Source: Paralimibaculum aggregatum
Lineage (GTDB): Bacteria; Pseudomonadota; Alphaproteobacteria; Rhodobacterales; Rhodobacteraceae
Reading direction: 5' to 3'
Length of the DNA: 64,000 nt
Assembly (NCBI RefSeq): GCF_030270585.1
Contig: NZ_BSYI01000016.1
Location: 1 to 64,000 of the forward strand
The notes beneath the pieces were generated by a model that was not told where the DNA came from, searched no databases, and saw only the letters and a program-made list of their open reading frames with translations. The translations under genes and the position numbers were made by a program. Of the stretch, positions 1 to 8,574 are shown piece by piece (within the stretch, counting starts at the first letter, position 1; every line of letters begins with the position of its first letter).

Positions 1-1858
1 CATCCCGATCAAGCCGGTAGTCCCATTCTGCCCGGTGCACCGCGCTCAGCGGGTCGTCGGGGCGGATCTCGAAACGCTGCGCCACGCTGTTGGCGATGCC
101 GAGCCCGTGGGCGCCGCGCCAGCCGCCGAAATCGTCGGCGGTCTCCAGCACCAGCCTGCCGGTCTCGTCGACGAAACGGCGGCTCTCGGCCCGCGACGTG
201 CCGAATTCCGTGACATCCGGCGGCGGCGCGGGGCGCACCGGATCGGGCGCGCCCTGCCCCGCCGCGCCCTGCCCCGCCGCGCCCTGCCCCGCCGCGCCGC
301 GGCGCACCGGCAGGTGCAGCCGGCAGCCCGCGAGATCGAGCCGCACCCGCGCCCGTTCCGGCGCCGGCCAGAGCACCGGCCAGTAGCTCGTGGACAGTGC
401 CAGCCGCAGCCGGTGGCCCGGAGCAAGGGCATGGCCGCAGGCGTTGAGCGGGATCTCGGTGCGATAGAGCCGGCCGGGCACCAGCCTCTCCGGCGCGGCG
501 AAGCCGGCATGGGCGCAGAGGTTGCGCGGGCGGTAGCTGATCCGCTGCGAGACACCGTCCGGCGCCACGTCGCAGAGCCGCGCGCAGAGCTGGGCCACCG
601 GGCGGTCGACGCTGAAGGCGAGCTCCAGCACCGGGCGGCCGAGCAGCGCGAGCGGCGCCGCGAGCGGCGCGGTGTCGAAGCAGAGCGACAGCGCGTCGTC
701 CGCCGCCTGGTCGCCGGCCAGCTCGTGGTCGATCCGCATCCCCGGGCAGAAATAGGCGGCCGCCGCGCCGAGGGTGAGCGGCGTGTCGACCTCCGCGGTG
801 CCGGCACCGGGCCCCGGCGCCAGCGCGCCCTCGTGCAGATGCAGCACCTCCCCGGCAAGCGCCGGCGACGGCCACGCCGCCTCGGCCACCCAGGCGCCCC
901 GGCGGGGCTTGAGCCGCGGCGACGGTGCGTCGTGCTCCTGCAGATAGGCGCGGACCGCGGGCAGCCGCTCCGCCCCGGTCGGGCGCCCGTCGAGCCAGTG
1001 GCCGAACCAGCGGACCGCCTCGCCGGGGAAATCCGCGGCCGGGCCGACCCGCGCAATATGCGGATACTTGTGATCCCACGGCCCGATCAGCGCGCGGGCC
1101 GGCACCGGGAGGTTCTCCACGAGGGCCAGCGGGGCGTTGAGATAGGCATCCGCCCAGCCGCCGATCGCCAGCACCGGGACCTCGATCGCCGACCAGTCCT
1201 CGCAGACCGAGCCGCGCCGCCAGTAGGCATCCCGCGCCGGGTGGCGCAGCCATTCGGCCGCGAGGAAGGGCGTGCCCTCCAGCCGCTCGAGCCAGCGCGC
1301 GCGCCAGTCCTCGCGCAGCGCGGGATCCGGCGGGCGCGTGTTGTAGGCGGTCATCTGCGCGCCCCAGTTGAAGTTGTCGGTCAGCAGGCAACCGCCCATG
1401 TAGTGGATGTCGTCGGCGAAGCGGTCCACCGTCGAGCAGACGGTGACCACCGCGCCGAGCGCCGGCGGGCGCCGCGCCGCCAGCTGCAACCCGTTGAAAC
1501 CGCCCCAGGAGATGCCGACGATGCCGACCCGCCCGGTGCACCAGGGCTGCTCCGCCATCCAGTCGAGCACCGCCTCGCCGTCGGAGAGCTCCTGCTGGGA
1601 ATACTCGTCGTCGAAGGCCCCGTCGCTGTCGCCGGTTCCGGCGATGTCGACCCGCAGGCAGGCGAAGCCATGCGCGGCGAAGACCGGATGGGTGCCGGCA
1701 TCGCGGGGCGCCGTGCCGTCGCGCTTGCGATAGGGGAGGTATTCGAGGATCCCCGGCCAGGGCCCCTGCCCGGCGGGCCGCCAGGCCCGGGCGGCGAGGC
1801 GCCGGCCATCCGGCAGCGGCACCCAGAGATGGTCTACGATCCGGATCCTGTCCGCCAT
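1..1858 (-). CDS. CocE/NonD family serine hydrolase (3' end cut by window edge)
   Basis: At least 619 codons read leftward from ATG 1858, preceded by GGGAGG, and the frame is still open at base 1. It has the alpha/beta-hydrolase nucleophile elbow GISWGG with Ser118, an oxyanion-type LPYRKRDG near residue 41, and DIAGTGDSDG before the elbow, as in the CocE/X-Pro dipeptidyl-peptidase (S15) family. These enzymes hydrolyse acyl esters, amides or dipeptides in the cytoplasm. The C-terminal half reads as the jelly-roll domain of the family. A linker there holds three perfect copies of a 15-bp unit giving GAAGQ three times. The gene is divergent from the metallophosphoesterase at 1984. The family is clear; the substrate cannot be told. 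Confidence 0.85.
   Translation of the reverse strand, partial: MADRIRIVDHLWVPLPDGRRLAARAWRPAGQGPWPGILEYLPYRKRDGTAPRDAGTHPVFAAHGFACLRVDIAGTGDSDGAFDDEYSQQELSDGEAVLDWMAEQPWCTGRVGIVGISWGGFNGLQLAARRPPALGAVVTVCSTVDRFADDIHYMGGCLLTDNFNWGAQMTAYNTRPPDPALREDWRARWLERLEGTPFLAAEWLRHPARDAYWRRGSVCEDWSAIEVPVLAIGGWADAYLNAPLALVENLPVPARALIGPWDHKYPHIARVGPAADFPGEAVRWFGHWLDGRPTGAERLPAVRAYLQEHDAPSPRLKPRRGAWVAEAAWPSPALAGEVLHLHEGALAPGPGAGTAEVDTPLTLGAAAAYFCPGMRIDHELAGDQAADDALSLCFDTAPLAAPLALLGRPVLELAFSVDRPVAQLCARLCDVAPDGVSQRISYRPRNLCAHAGFAAPERLVPGRLYRTEIPLNACGHALAPGHRLRLALSTSYWPVLWPAPERARVRLDLAGCRLHLPVRRGAAGQGAAGQGAAGQGAPDPVRPAPPPDVTEFGTSRAESRRFVDETGRLVLETADDFGGWRGAHGLGIANSVAQRFEIRPDDPLSAVHRAEWDYRLDRD
251..295. repeat. 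Three tandem 15-bp repeats inside the hydrolase gene
   Basis: GCCCTGCCCCGCCGC occurs at 251-265, 266-280 and 281-295 without a mismatch. The unit is in phase, so it adds a GAAGQ pentapeptide repeat to a linker in the C-terminal half of the hydrolase. The perfect identity suggests a recent slippage expansion. Confidence 0.9.
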
Positions 1859-1983
1859 GCGCGCCTCCCCTGGCCAACCGGAAGCCTGAGGCGGGTGGAG
1901 GGGATTGGCAAGCGCCGGCTGGCTCTGTACGCCAAACGATGGCGCAGGCGGAATGGGGGCCGCGGTGCGCCGGGGAGACCACT

Positions 1984-2793
1984 ATGCTGCTTGCACAGAT
2001 TTCCGACCTGCACATGCGGCGCGACGACCGGCCGCTTTCCGGCGCGGTGCAGACCCGGCCCTTCACCGAGGCGGCGATCGCGGCGGTCGCGGCGCTCGCG
2101 CCGGATGCCGTGGTGATCACGGGCGACCTGGCCGACACCGGCACCGCGGAGGAATACGCGATGCTGCGCGAGGCGCTGGCCCCGCTCGCGATGCCGCTCT
2201 TCGTGATCCCCGGCAATCACGACGACCGGGAGGGGCTGCGCGCCGCCTTCGCCGGGCGCTGCGCGCTGCCGCCGACCGGTCCGCTCGACTGGGTTGCCGA
2301 TCTCGGCCCGCTGCGGCTGATCGGGCTCGACAGCCTGGTGCCGGGCATGCCGCATGGCGAGGTCGCGCCGGAGAGCCTGGCCTGGCTCGAGGCGCGGCTG
2401 GCGGAGGACCCGCGGCCGACCATTGTGGCCGTGCACCATCCGCCCTTCGCCATCGGCATCCCGGCGATGGACCGGATCGGCTGCCGCAATGGCGATGCGC
2501 TGGCCGCGGTGATCGGCCGCCACGCCCATGTCGAGCGGGTGATCTCGGGGCATGCGCACCGGCCGATCCAGGCCCGATGGGCCGGCACGCTGGGCCTGAT
2601 CGCGCCCTCGGTGGCGCATCAGGTGGCGCTCGGCTTCGCCGATGCCGCGCTGCCGCACTGGATCCTCGAGCCGCCGGCCCTGCTGCTGCATCGCTGGAGC
2701 GTGAACGGCGGCCTGGTGACGCATACGGTCTATGTCGACGACTATGGCGGCCCGCAGCCGGTGGTGCCGGATGCGGCAGAGCAGAACAGCTGA
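1984..2793 (+). CDS. CpdA-like metallophosphoesterase (class III phosphodiesterase)
   Basis: 269 residues. ATG 1984 is preferred over an in-frame ATG at 1939 because GGGGAGA lies just upstream and the protein then begins directly with the first metal motif. The calcineurin-like metal ligands are in order: ISDLHM at the N-terminus, VITGDLADTG, PGNHDDR, VHHPPF and SGHAHRP. This is the usual set and length for CpdA/Icc cyclic-nucleotide phosphodiesterases, which use two metal ions in the cytoplasm to cleave phosphodiesters. There is no signal peptide. It is followed after 20 bp by an SDR gene and probably shares its transcript. The substrate (cAMP, glycerophosphodiester or other) is not shown by the sequence. 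Confidence 0.88.
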   Translation: MLLAQISDLHMRRDDRPLSGAVQTRPFTEAAIAAVAALAPDAVVITGDLADTGTAEEYAMLREALAPLAMPLFVIPGNHDDREGLRAAFAGRCALPPTGPLDWVADLGPLRLIGLDSLVPGMPHGEVAPESLAWLEARLAEDPRPTIVAVHHPPFAIGIPAMDRIGCRNGDALAAVIGRHAHVERVISGHAHRPIQARWAGTLGLIAPSVAHQVALGFADAALPHWILEPPALLLHRWSVNGGLVTHTVYVDDYGGPQPVVPDAAEQNS

Positions 2794-2813
2794 GGCAGGC
2801 ACGGGAGGCGGAG

Positions 2814-3575
2814 ATGCAGGAACTTGCGGGCAAGGCGGCGCTGGTCACGGGCGCGAGCCGGGGCATCGGAGCGGCGGCGGCGCGCGCGCTGGCAGCGGCC
2901 GGTGCAGGGGTCGTGCTGGCGGCGCGGAGCCTCGGACAGTCCGAGGCGGTGGCGGCAGAGATCCGCGCGGCGGGCGGCCATGCCGAGGCGGTGGCCTGCG
3001 ACGTGGCGGATTATGCGCAGGTCGCGGCCGCGGTGGCGCGCGCCCAGGCGGCGTTCGGCCGGCTCGACATCCTGGTGAACAATGCCGGGCTGATCGACCC
3101 GATCGCGCGCCTTGCCGACAGCGATCCGGCGGGCTGGGGGCAGGTCGTCGATGTCAATCTCAAGGGGGTCTATCACGGGCTGCGCGCGGCGATCCCGGCG
3201 ATGGAGGCTGCCGGCGGCGGGGTGATCGTCAACATCAGCTCCGGCGCCGCGGTGAGCGCGCTCGAGGGCTGGAGCCACTACTGCGCGACCAAGGCCGCGG
3301 TGCTCTCGCTGACCCGCTGCGCGCAGAAGGAATACGGCCCCCTCGGGATCCGCACGGTGGGGCTGAGCCCGGGCACCGTGGCCACCGGGATGCAGCGCCA
3401 GATCAGGGCCTCGGGGATCAACCCGGTCAGCCAGATCGACTGGGAGGCGCATATCCCGGCCGACTGGGCGGGCCGGGCGGTGGCCTGGCTCTGCACCGCG
3501 GATGCGGCCGAATTCGCCGGGGAGGACGTTTCGCTCCGCGAACCGGACATCCGCAAGCGAGTCGGTCTCATCTGA
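2814..3575 (+). CDS. SDR family NAD(P)-dependent oxidoreductase
   Basis: 253 residues starting at ATG 2814 with GGGAGGCG immediately upstream. The Rossmann motif TGASRGIG sits near residue 12, NNAG near 87, and the catalytic Ser-Tyr-Lys set is visible as NISSG followed by YCATK. Length and motifs are those of classical short-chain dehydrogenases that reduce or oxidise a keto/hydroxyl group in the cytoplasm. The tail after AEFAGEDVSL is unusual: it lacks the common final GG-hydrophobic strand and ends REPDIRKRVGLI, so the last turn may differ from relatives. It lies downstream of and close to the phosphoesterase. The substrate is unknown. Confidence 0.88.
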   Translation: MQELAGKAALVTGASRGIGAAAARALAAAGAGVVLAARSLGQSEAVAAEIRAAGGHAEAVACDVADYAQVAAAVARAQAAFGRLDILVNNAGLIDPIARLADSDPAGWGQVVDVNLKGVYHGLRAAIPAMEAAGGGVIVNISSGAAVSALEGWSHYCATKAAVLSLTRCAQKEYGPLGIRTVGLSPGTVATGMQRQIRASGINPVSQIDWEAHIPADWAGRAVAWLCTADAAEFAGEDVSLREPDIRKRVGLI

Positions 3576-4088
3576 TTCGAGTCGGCCGGACCGCCCTGTC
3601 ACGATCGCCGGGTAGGTTTTGATTCGGATCAATTCGACAATCTTTCGAAGCGTTTACAAGGGCCAATCGAGGCAGGATCATGGCAAGCCTGCCTTATTGT
3701 TGCGGGCCGCATTGCTTTCTGCAAAGCGGCTCGCGCGCTCATATATCAGCGATGACCCGGAACACGCGTAGGTTGTCCCGCTGCACGAATTTTCGGCCCG
3801 GGATCAACGGCGGTGTTTTTTGCATGCAGGATTTCCTGTAGATTTTCCCCATCAAGGATCAAGGGGATCGGCTCTCAGGTGGGCGAGAGCTTCCCCAGTC
3901 GGTAGTGTGTCTGGCCAAAGAGTAGAGTGTTTGTGTGGTCGACTGCGCGCTGAAGAGTTGGGAGACTCCCAGCGCAATCGAACTCATCAGACTTCGTCGT
4001 AGGCCCGGGGCTTGACCCCGCCAAGGCAGCTGCCGATGGCCCGTCGCCATCCGGTGCGGGCCGTGTGCGATGGAGCGGAGGGTTCAGC
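3576..4088. other. 513-bp structured intergenic region
   Basis: No ORF here has a ribosome site or the genome's codon bias, and the base composition is more AT-rich than the flanking genes. Several inverted repeats are present: a strong one at 3664-3699, the palindrome TGGGAGACTCCCA at 3959-3971, CGGGG-N5-CCCCG at 4006-4020, and CTCTC/GAGAG near 3874-3892. It probably carries the promoter and a folded leader for the large protein starting at 4089; no clear -35/-10 pair could be fixed. Confidence 0.5.
3664..3699. promoter_or_regulatory. Long inverted repeat (candidate hairpin or operator)
   Basis: CAAT-CG-AGGCAGG is followed by an 11-nt loop and CCTGCCT-T-ATTG, so both the 7-bp core (3670-3676 with 3688-3694) and the outer CAAT/ATTG arms pair. 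It lies about 90 bp past the SDR stop and about 390 bp before the next gene. There is no T-run, so it is less likely a simple terminator than an RNA structure or a dimeric protein site. Confidence 0.5.
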
Positions 4089-6566
4089 GTGACCGGATCG
4101 AGCAATACCTACTACATCCAGGCCGAGCACATGTCCGACTACGGGTTCAAGACGACCTGGGGGCGGAACGCGTCGAACGACAAGTTCGTCAAGCTCAGCG
4201 GCCACGAGGGCAAGCTCTGGAAGACCTTCGACGGCCAGTCCGGCACCTATGAATTCAAGATCAAGGTCCAGGACGAGAACGACGGGCAGAGCACCCTGCG
4301 GATCAAGATCGACGGCGAGGTGGTCGGCACCATCACCCTCGACAAGGACAACAACGGCGGCGGCTCCGACAACGGCTACTTCACCTCGCACAGCCTCAAC
4401 GGGATCGAGATCCCGAACGGCGCCAAGATCGAGATCGAGGCGCGCTGCGACGGCGGCGAGTATGTCCGCATCGACAAGATCGAGCTCAAGCGCACCGGCG
4501 ACATTCCCACCTCCGACGACAGCGGCAGCGATGGCGGCGACGGCGGTGACGGCGGCGGCGAGGTCTGCCTGCTGCACGAGAAGTTCAACGACAGCCACGG
4601 CTATGTCGAGAACGACTTCAAGCACTACTATGGCGGGGTCAAGACCTATGGCGGCCGCGACGGCGCGCTGGAGCTGAAGGCGGTCAGCCTCGACGGCTTC
4701 ACCAATGCCAAGCTGACCTTCCAGGCGGTGGTGCTCAACGGCGGCTTCGAGGCCTCGGGCAGCGGCGCCGACGAGTTCGCCGTCTATATCGTCACCGAGA
4801 CCGGCGAGGAGATCCTGCTCGACGTGTTCCGCGGCAACGGCAACGTGCTGATCGGCTCGATCACCGGCCAGCGCCTCGACACCTCGCTCGACACCCTGAC
4901 CTACGACCTGCCCGAGGGCATCACCTCGGCCAGCGTGCGCTTCGAGTCCGACATCTCCTATTGCACCGAGATCATCTGGATCGACAACGTCAAGATCTGC
5001 GCCGAGGAGGGCGACACCCCGCCGCCGCCGCCGCCGCCCCCGCCGGGCACCGCGCCGGATTGCGAGCTCTTCGACCAGACCGCCGACGGCACCCAGCTCA
5101 AGGCCGGCGATGGCGGCGTGCTGGCGATGTCCGGCGTCACCTTCACCGCGATCCGCGCGCAGGACATGGCCTCCAACGGCGGCGACGGCCTCTACAACGA
5201 CGCGATGATCTTCGACAGCGGCAACCCGACCGGCGGCGACTGGGACCTGGCGCACAACGATCTCGGCAACATCCTGATCATCTCCGAGGACGGCGACAGC
5301 AGCGACCCGGACGACAATGCGATCGGCGGCCAGATCGTCGCCGAGCTCGACGTGCCCTCCACGGTGCACGAGGTCATGGTGCTCGACACCGAGACGAAGA
5401 ACGGCGCGACCATCGACCTGTTCGACGAGAACGGCGTGCTGCTCGCCTCCTTCCCGGTGCCGCAGATCACCGATGGCGGCCGCCAGGTGGTCGGTCTCGG
5501 CGATACCGAGGGCGTCAAGACGGTGGTGTTCAACTTCAAGAGCTCCGGCGCGATCGACAAGTTCTGCTTCACGCCCGATGACGCGCCGACGCTCGGCTCG
5601 ATCTCGGGCCGCTACTTCTGCGACAAGAACGGCAACAGCCTCGACGATGACGAGCCGGGCGTGGCGGGCCGCGAGGTCAAGCTGCTCACCGCCGGCCTCG
5701 ACGGCGTCTTCGGCACCGGCGACGACGTGATCGAGGCCACCACCAGCACCGACGATACCGGCGGCTACAGCTTCGGCGATCTCGACGCGGGCGAGTATGC
5801 GGTGATGATCGACGGCGAGCGCTACGTGACGCAGGACGTCGACGGCAACGCCTCCGACGACATCGACTCGGATGTCGACGGCAGCGGCATGACCGGGGCG
5901 ATCACGGTCGCCGCGGGCGAGGACGTGACCGACATCGATGCCGGCACCGCCTGCTTCGAGGTGCCGGCAGACGGGCGGATCGGGGCGACCAGCCTGATCT
6001 CGGCCTCCGGCGGGGCCCGGCTCGACGCGATCGACAACCAGGGCACCACCGCCTACGACGCCATCACCGACACCTTCACCATGTCGGCCGCGGCCTCGCA
6101 GATCTACACCATGGCCGACGGCCTGCCTGCGCTGACCGGCTCCGGCCTCCACGGGATCCGCGTCGAGCTCAACATCGAGGTGGACGGCAACGGCGATCTG
6201 GTCGACGGCGCCTCGAGCACCTCGACGACCGGCTTCACCGGCTTCTTGGTCTGGGAGGATGCCGACGACAACGGCAGCTTCGACGACAGCATCGACACGA
6301 TCATCCTCGCGGGCGACGTGCTGGCGCTCGGCGCGGAGAACTCCACCGACACGCCCACCGGCCAGACCCCGACGGTGAACGACATCGACAACTACGATGT
6401 TCTGGTGGAGGTCACCGGCGGCACGCTGGCGCCCAAGTTCGACGCGATCATCGGCATGGGCTGGTCGAGCGAGGCCTCGAGCTTCGACGACAGCTTCCAG
6501 GTCGATTTCGCCGGCGAGGCCAAGGCGGTGATCGGCGATGTCGACATCGACTGCGTCTGTGTCTGA
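4089..6566 (+). CDS. Large acidic surface-type protein with carbohydrate-binding-like and SdrD B-like domains
   Basis: 825 residues. GTG 4089 is chosen over in-frame GTG 4065 because GGAGGG lies exactly 6 nt upstream. Residues about 1-140 resemble a xylan-binding type carbohydrate-binding module ending in GGEYVRIDKIEL. A Gly/Asp linker and a second beta domain follow, then an octa/nona-proline linker coded by CCG repeats near 5019-5044, then a third beta domain. After that comes an SdrD B-like (Cna-type) repeat beginning SGRYFCDKNGNSLDDDE and rich in Ca-binding Asp. The C-terminal module (about 630-825) is unrecognised. Many Asp/Glu and few Lys fit a calcium-loaded extracellular protein. There is no N-terminal signal peptide, so export would need another route such as type I secretion. 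Followed by a terminator. Confidence 0.75.
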   Translation: MTGSSNTYYIQAEHMSDYGFKTTWGRNASNDKFVKLSGHEGKLWKTFDGQSGTYEFKIKVQDENDGQSTLRIKIDGEVVGTITLDKDNNGGGSDNGYFTSHSLNGIEIPNGAKIEIEARCDGGEYVRIDKIELKRTGDIPTSDDSGSDGGDGGDGGGEVCLLHEKFNDSHGYVENDFKHYYGGVKTYGGRDGALELKAVSLDGFTNAKLTFQAVVLNGGFEASGSGADEFAVYIVTETGEEILLDVFRGNGNVLIGSITGQRLDTSLDTLTYDLPEGITSASVRFESDISYCTEIIWIDNVKICAEEGDTPPPPPPPPPGTAPDCELFDQTADGTQLKAGDGGVLAMSGVTFTAIRAQDMASNGGDGLYNDAMIFDSGNPTGGDWDLAHNDLGNILIISEDGDSSDPDDNAIGGQIVAELDVPSTVHEVMVLDTETKNGATIDLFDENGVLLASFPVPQITDGGRQVVGLGDTEGVKTVVFNFKSSGAIDKFCFTPDDAPTLGSISGRYFCDKNGNSLDDDEPGVAGREVKLLTAGLDGVFGTGDDVIEATTSTDDTGGYSFGDLDAGEYAVMIDGERYVTQDVDGNASDDIDSDVDGSGMTGAITVAAGEDVTDIDAGTACFEVPADGRIGATSLISASGGARLDAIDNQGTTAYDAITDTFTMSAAASQIYTMADGLPALTGSGLHGIRVELNIEVDGNGDLVDGASSTSTTGFTGFLVWEDADDNGSFDDSIDTIILAGDVLALGAENSTDTPTGQTPTVNDIDNYDVLVEVTGGTLAPKFDAIIGMGWSSEASSFDDSFQVDFAGEAKAVIGDVDIDCVCV

Positions 6567-6573
6567 ACCTTCG

Positions 6574-6605
6574 CGAGGCGGGCGGGCGATCGCCCGCCTC
6601 GTTTC
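6574..6605 (+). terminator. Hairpin terminator after the surface-type protein
   Basis: An 11-bp perfect stem, CGAGGCGGGCG (6574-6584) with CGCCCGCCTCG (6591-6601), has a 6-nt loop and is followed by TTTC. It starts 7 bp past the stop codon. Confidence 0.8.
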
Positions 6606-6711
6606 GGGCCGGAACGTAACGGACCGGGACAGTGGCGCCAGCGACAAGCGGTTGCGGCGACACGGAAAACCCGGTATCCTTCGAAACCAGTGTGTTATGA
6701 GGTATCCGACC

Positions 6712-7497
6712 ATGGGCTTGCAGGGTGTTACCAGGGCCATTGCCATCGGGGCGGTTGCCGTTCTGGGGCTGGGTTTGCCCGCGGTGGCTGCGCCGATCAC
6801 TTTCATGGGGCAGCTTGTCGAAGGCCAGAACGTGCCGGATCTCGGCACCGGCTCCTTCAACTTCAGCTGGAACGGGTCGGCCTTCACGGCAACGACCAAC
6901 ACCCAGGTCGGCTTCGCGGGCGGAGTGGCTTCGGGCGCCTATCAGGACGGCATCGACTCCGACGCGGTTGATACCTCGGCGACCTACAGCCGCCAGAACC
7001 TGATGATCGGCTTCGGCTTCGACGGCACCACCGTGACCAACAGCGGGGTTCTTCTGGACCCGTTGGATGCCGACAATGCCGGGCTGGTCCTCACGGGCTG
7101 CAATCAGAGCACGCACACCCCGATCGACTGCCTGTTCGATGGCAGCACGCAGGAGACCCTGCTCGTGGCCGATGCGGTCGGCGTCGGCTTCATCCCCGGC
7201 TCGGGCAGCCCGACCCTGCAGATCCTCTGGGAGATCACCGGCGGCACGCTGGCCGGAGAGTTCGCGGGGAACTTCACCACCGAGGGCGACCCGCTGCTCG
7301 ACAACTACATGATCGGGCAGTATGTCAGCACCGGTTTCCCCGGCAATTTCGACAACCCGTTCTCGAGCGGGACCGCGACGGTCGATCACCAGGGCGTCTT
7401 CGTCCTGCCGATCCCGCCGGCGCTGCCGATGCTGCTCGGCGCGATGGGGCTGCTCGGCTTCCTCGGATACCGGCGCAGGGCGTCCGGCACCGCCTGA
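6712..7497 (+). CDS. Exported protein with VPLPA-CTERM-like sorting signal
   Basis: 261 residues from ATG 6712; an in-frame ATG at 6697 lacks a ribosome site, while GAGG lies 9 nt before 6712. The N-terminus is a classical signal peptide (hydrophobic AIAIGAVAVLGLGLPAVAA, cleavage probably after AVAA). The mature part is a beta-rich domain of unknown function with many Gly, Thr and Asn. The C-terminus reads LPIPPALPMLLGAMGLLGFL and then YRRR: a Pro-rich motif, one membrane helix and a basic cluster. This is the three-part layout of VPLPA-CTERM/PEP-CTERM signals cleaved by an exosortase. The protein is therefore probably sorted to the cell surface, possibly together with exopolysaccharide. Isolated by terminators on both sides. 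Confidence 0.85.
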   Translation: MGLQGVTRAIAIGAVAVLGLGLPAVAAPITFMGQLVEGQNVPDLGTGSFNFSWNGSAFTATTNTQVGFAGGVASGAYQDGIDSDAVDTSATYSRQNLMIGFGFDGTTVTNSGVLLDPLDADNAGLVLTGCNQSTHTPIDCLFDGSTQETLLVADAVGVGFIPGSGSPTLQILWEITGGTLAGEFAGNFTTEGDPLLDNYMIGQYVSTGFPGNFDNPFSSGTATVDHQGVFVLPIPPALPMLLGAMGLLGFLGYRRRASGTA

Positions 7498-7537
7498 GCC
7501 CGCCCCCGCCGGAGCCCACCCCCGCCGGAGGCAGTGC

Positions 7538-7564
7538 AAGGCCGCTCGCAAGGGCGGCCTTTTT
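7538..7564 (+). terminator. Rho-independent terminator
   Basis: AAGGCCGC (7538-7545) pairs perfectly with GCGGCCTT (7554-7561) across an 8-nt loop, and the stem runs into a T-tract. It lies 40 bp after the CTERM-protein stop. It is the most canonical terminator in the window. Confidence 0.92.
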
Positions 7565-7648
7565 CATGTTCCCGCAGCTTTTCCGTCGACAGCGCCGCCC
7601 GTGCAGGGACAAATGTTCCAACGGCAGCGCGCAGACGGAGGCAGCGCC

Positions 7649-8476
7649 ATGGAGGATGACCGGGCGGCGGCGGCCGTGATCCCCGAAACGGGGCCCCTGC
7701 CCTGCCGCCTCGGCGCGCCGGCGGGCGCAAGGGCCGCGCTGGGGCTTGTCGTGCTGCAGACCGACGAGACCATCGAGGCCGAGTTTCGCCGCCTGCTGCC
7801 GGAGCCGGACGTGGCGCTGCATGTCTCGCGGGTGCCCATGGCGGCCGGCGTCGATCTCGCGAGCCTCGCCGCGATGCAGGGCGCGCTGGCGGCGAGCGCC
7901 GGGCTCCTGCCGGCGCGGCGCTTCGCGGCGGTCGGCTATGGCTGCACCTCGGGCGCCACGGTGATCGGGCCGGAGCGGGTGGCGGCGCTGCTGCACGAGG
8001 GCGCCCGGACGGCGGCCACGGCAACGCCCATCGAGGCGGTGATCTCGGCCTGCCACCGGCACGGGATCGCCCGGCTCGCCCTCGTCACGCCCTATCTGCC
8101 GGAGGTCTCGGCGCGCATCGTGGAGCGGCTCGAGGCAGCCGGCATCGCGGTCGTCCGGCTCGCCTCCTTCGAGCAGGGCGACGATCCGACGGTGGCCCGC
8201 ATCGCCCCGGCCTCGATCCGCGATGCCCTCGTCGCCACCGGCGCCGGCGCGGTGGACGGGGTCTTCGTCTCCTGCACCAATCTCCAGACGTTGGGGGTGA
8301 TCGCCGAGGCGGAAGCGGCGCTCGGCAAGCCGGTGATCGCCTCCAACGCCGCGCTCGCCTGGGCGCTGCGCGGACATGCCGGGCTCGGCCCGCTGACCGG
8401 GCTCGGACGGCTGATGGCCGGCCCCGCCTTCCGCCCCGATGCCGCCCGCCCCGCCCGCTTCCGCGACGACGCCTGA
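7649..8476 (+). CDS. Maleate isomerase / Asp-Glu racemase superfamily enzyme
   Basis: 275 residues from ATG 7649, with GGAGG 7 nt upstream. It shows the two-cysteine layout of the maleate cis-trans isomerase/arylmalonate decarboxylase/EutA branch: YGCTSGATVIG in the N-terminal half and VSCTNLQT in the C-terminal half, with SNAALAWALR near the end. Such cytoplasmic, cofactor-free enzymes use one Cys for attack or proton transfer on a carboxylate substrate. It begins a rightward run with a class V aminotransferase and an SDR, so a role in catabolism of a small carboxylate or amino acid is likely. Maleate isomerase, EutA-like and AMDase-like activities cannot be separated by eye. Confidence 0.8.
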   Translation: MEDDRAAAAVIPETGPLPCRLGAPAGARAALGLVVLQTDETIEAEFRRLLPEPDVALHVSRVPMAAGVDLASLAAMQGALAASAGLLPARRFAAVGYGCTSGATVIGPERVAALLHEGARTAATATPIEAVISACHRHGIARLALVTPYLPEVSARIVERLEAAGIAVVRLASFEQGDDPTVARIAPASIRDALVATGAGAVDGVFVSCTNLQTLGVIAEAEAALGKPVIASNAALAWALRGHAGLGPLTGLGRLMAGPAFRPDAARPARFRDDA

Positions 8477-8574
8477 ACCGCCATCTTCCGCCCCGCCGCG
8501 GGACGCGGTAAGCCGGTGCCAACGATCTTTCCCGCCGCAGCCGCGGCAAGCCCAGCCCGAAAGGACCTGCAGAC

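Noticed and set aside
5016-5046. CCG microsatellite
   Set aside because: It is in frame and simply encodes the polyproline linker of the surface-type protein.
3987-6902. 971-codon open frame on the minus strand opposite the surface-type protein
   Set aside because: A product of the high GC and Asp/Gly codons on the other strand; no ribosome site, and the composition (Val/Ala/Asp/Gly blocks) is that of an antisense shadow.
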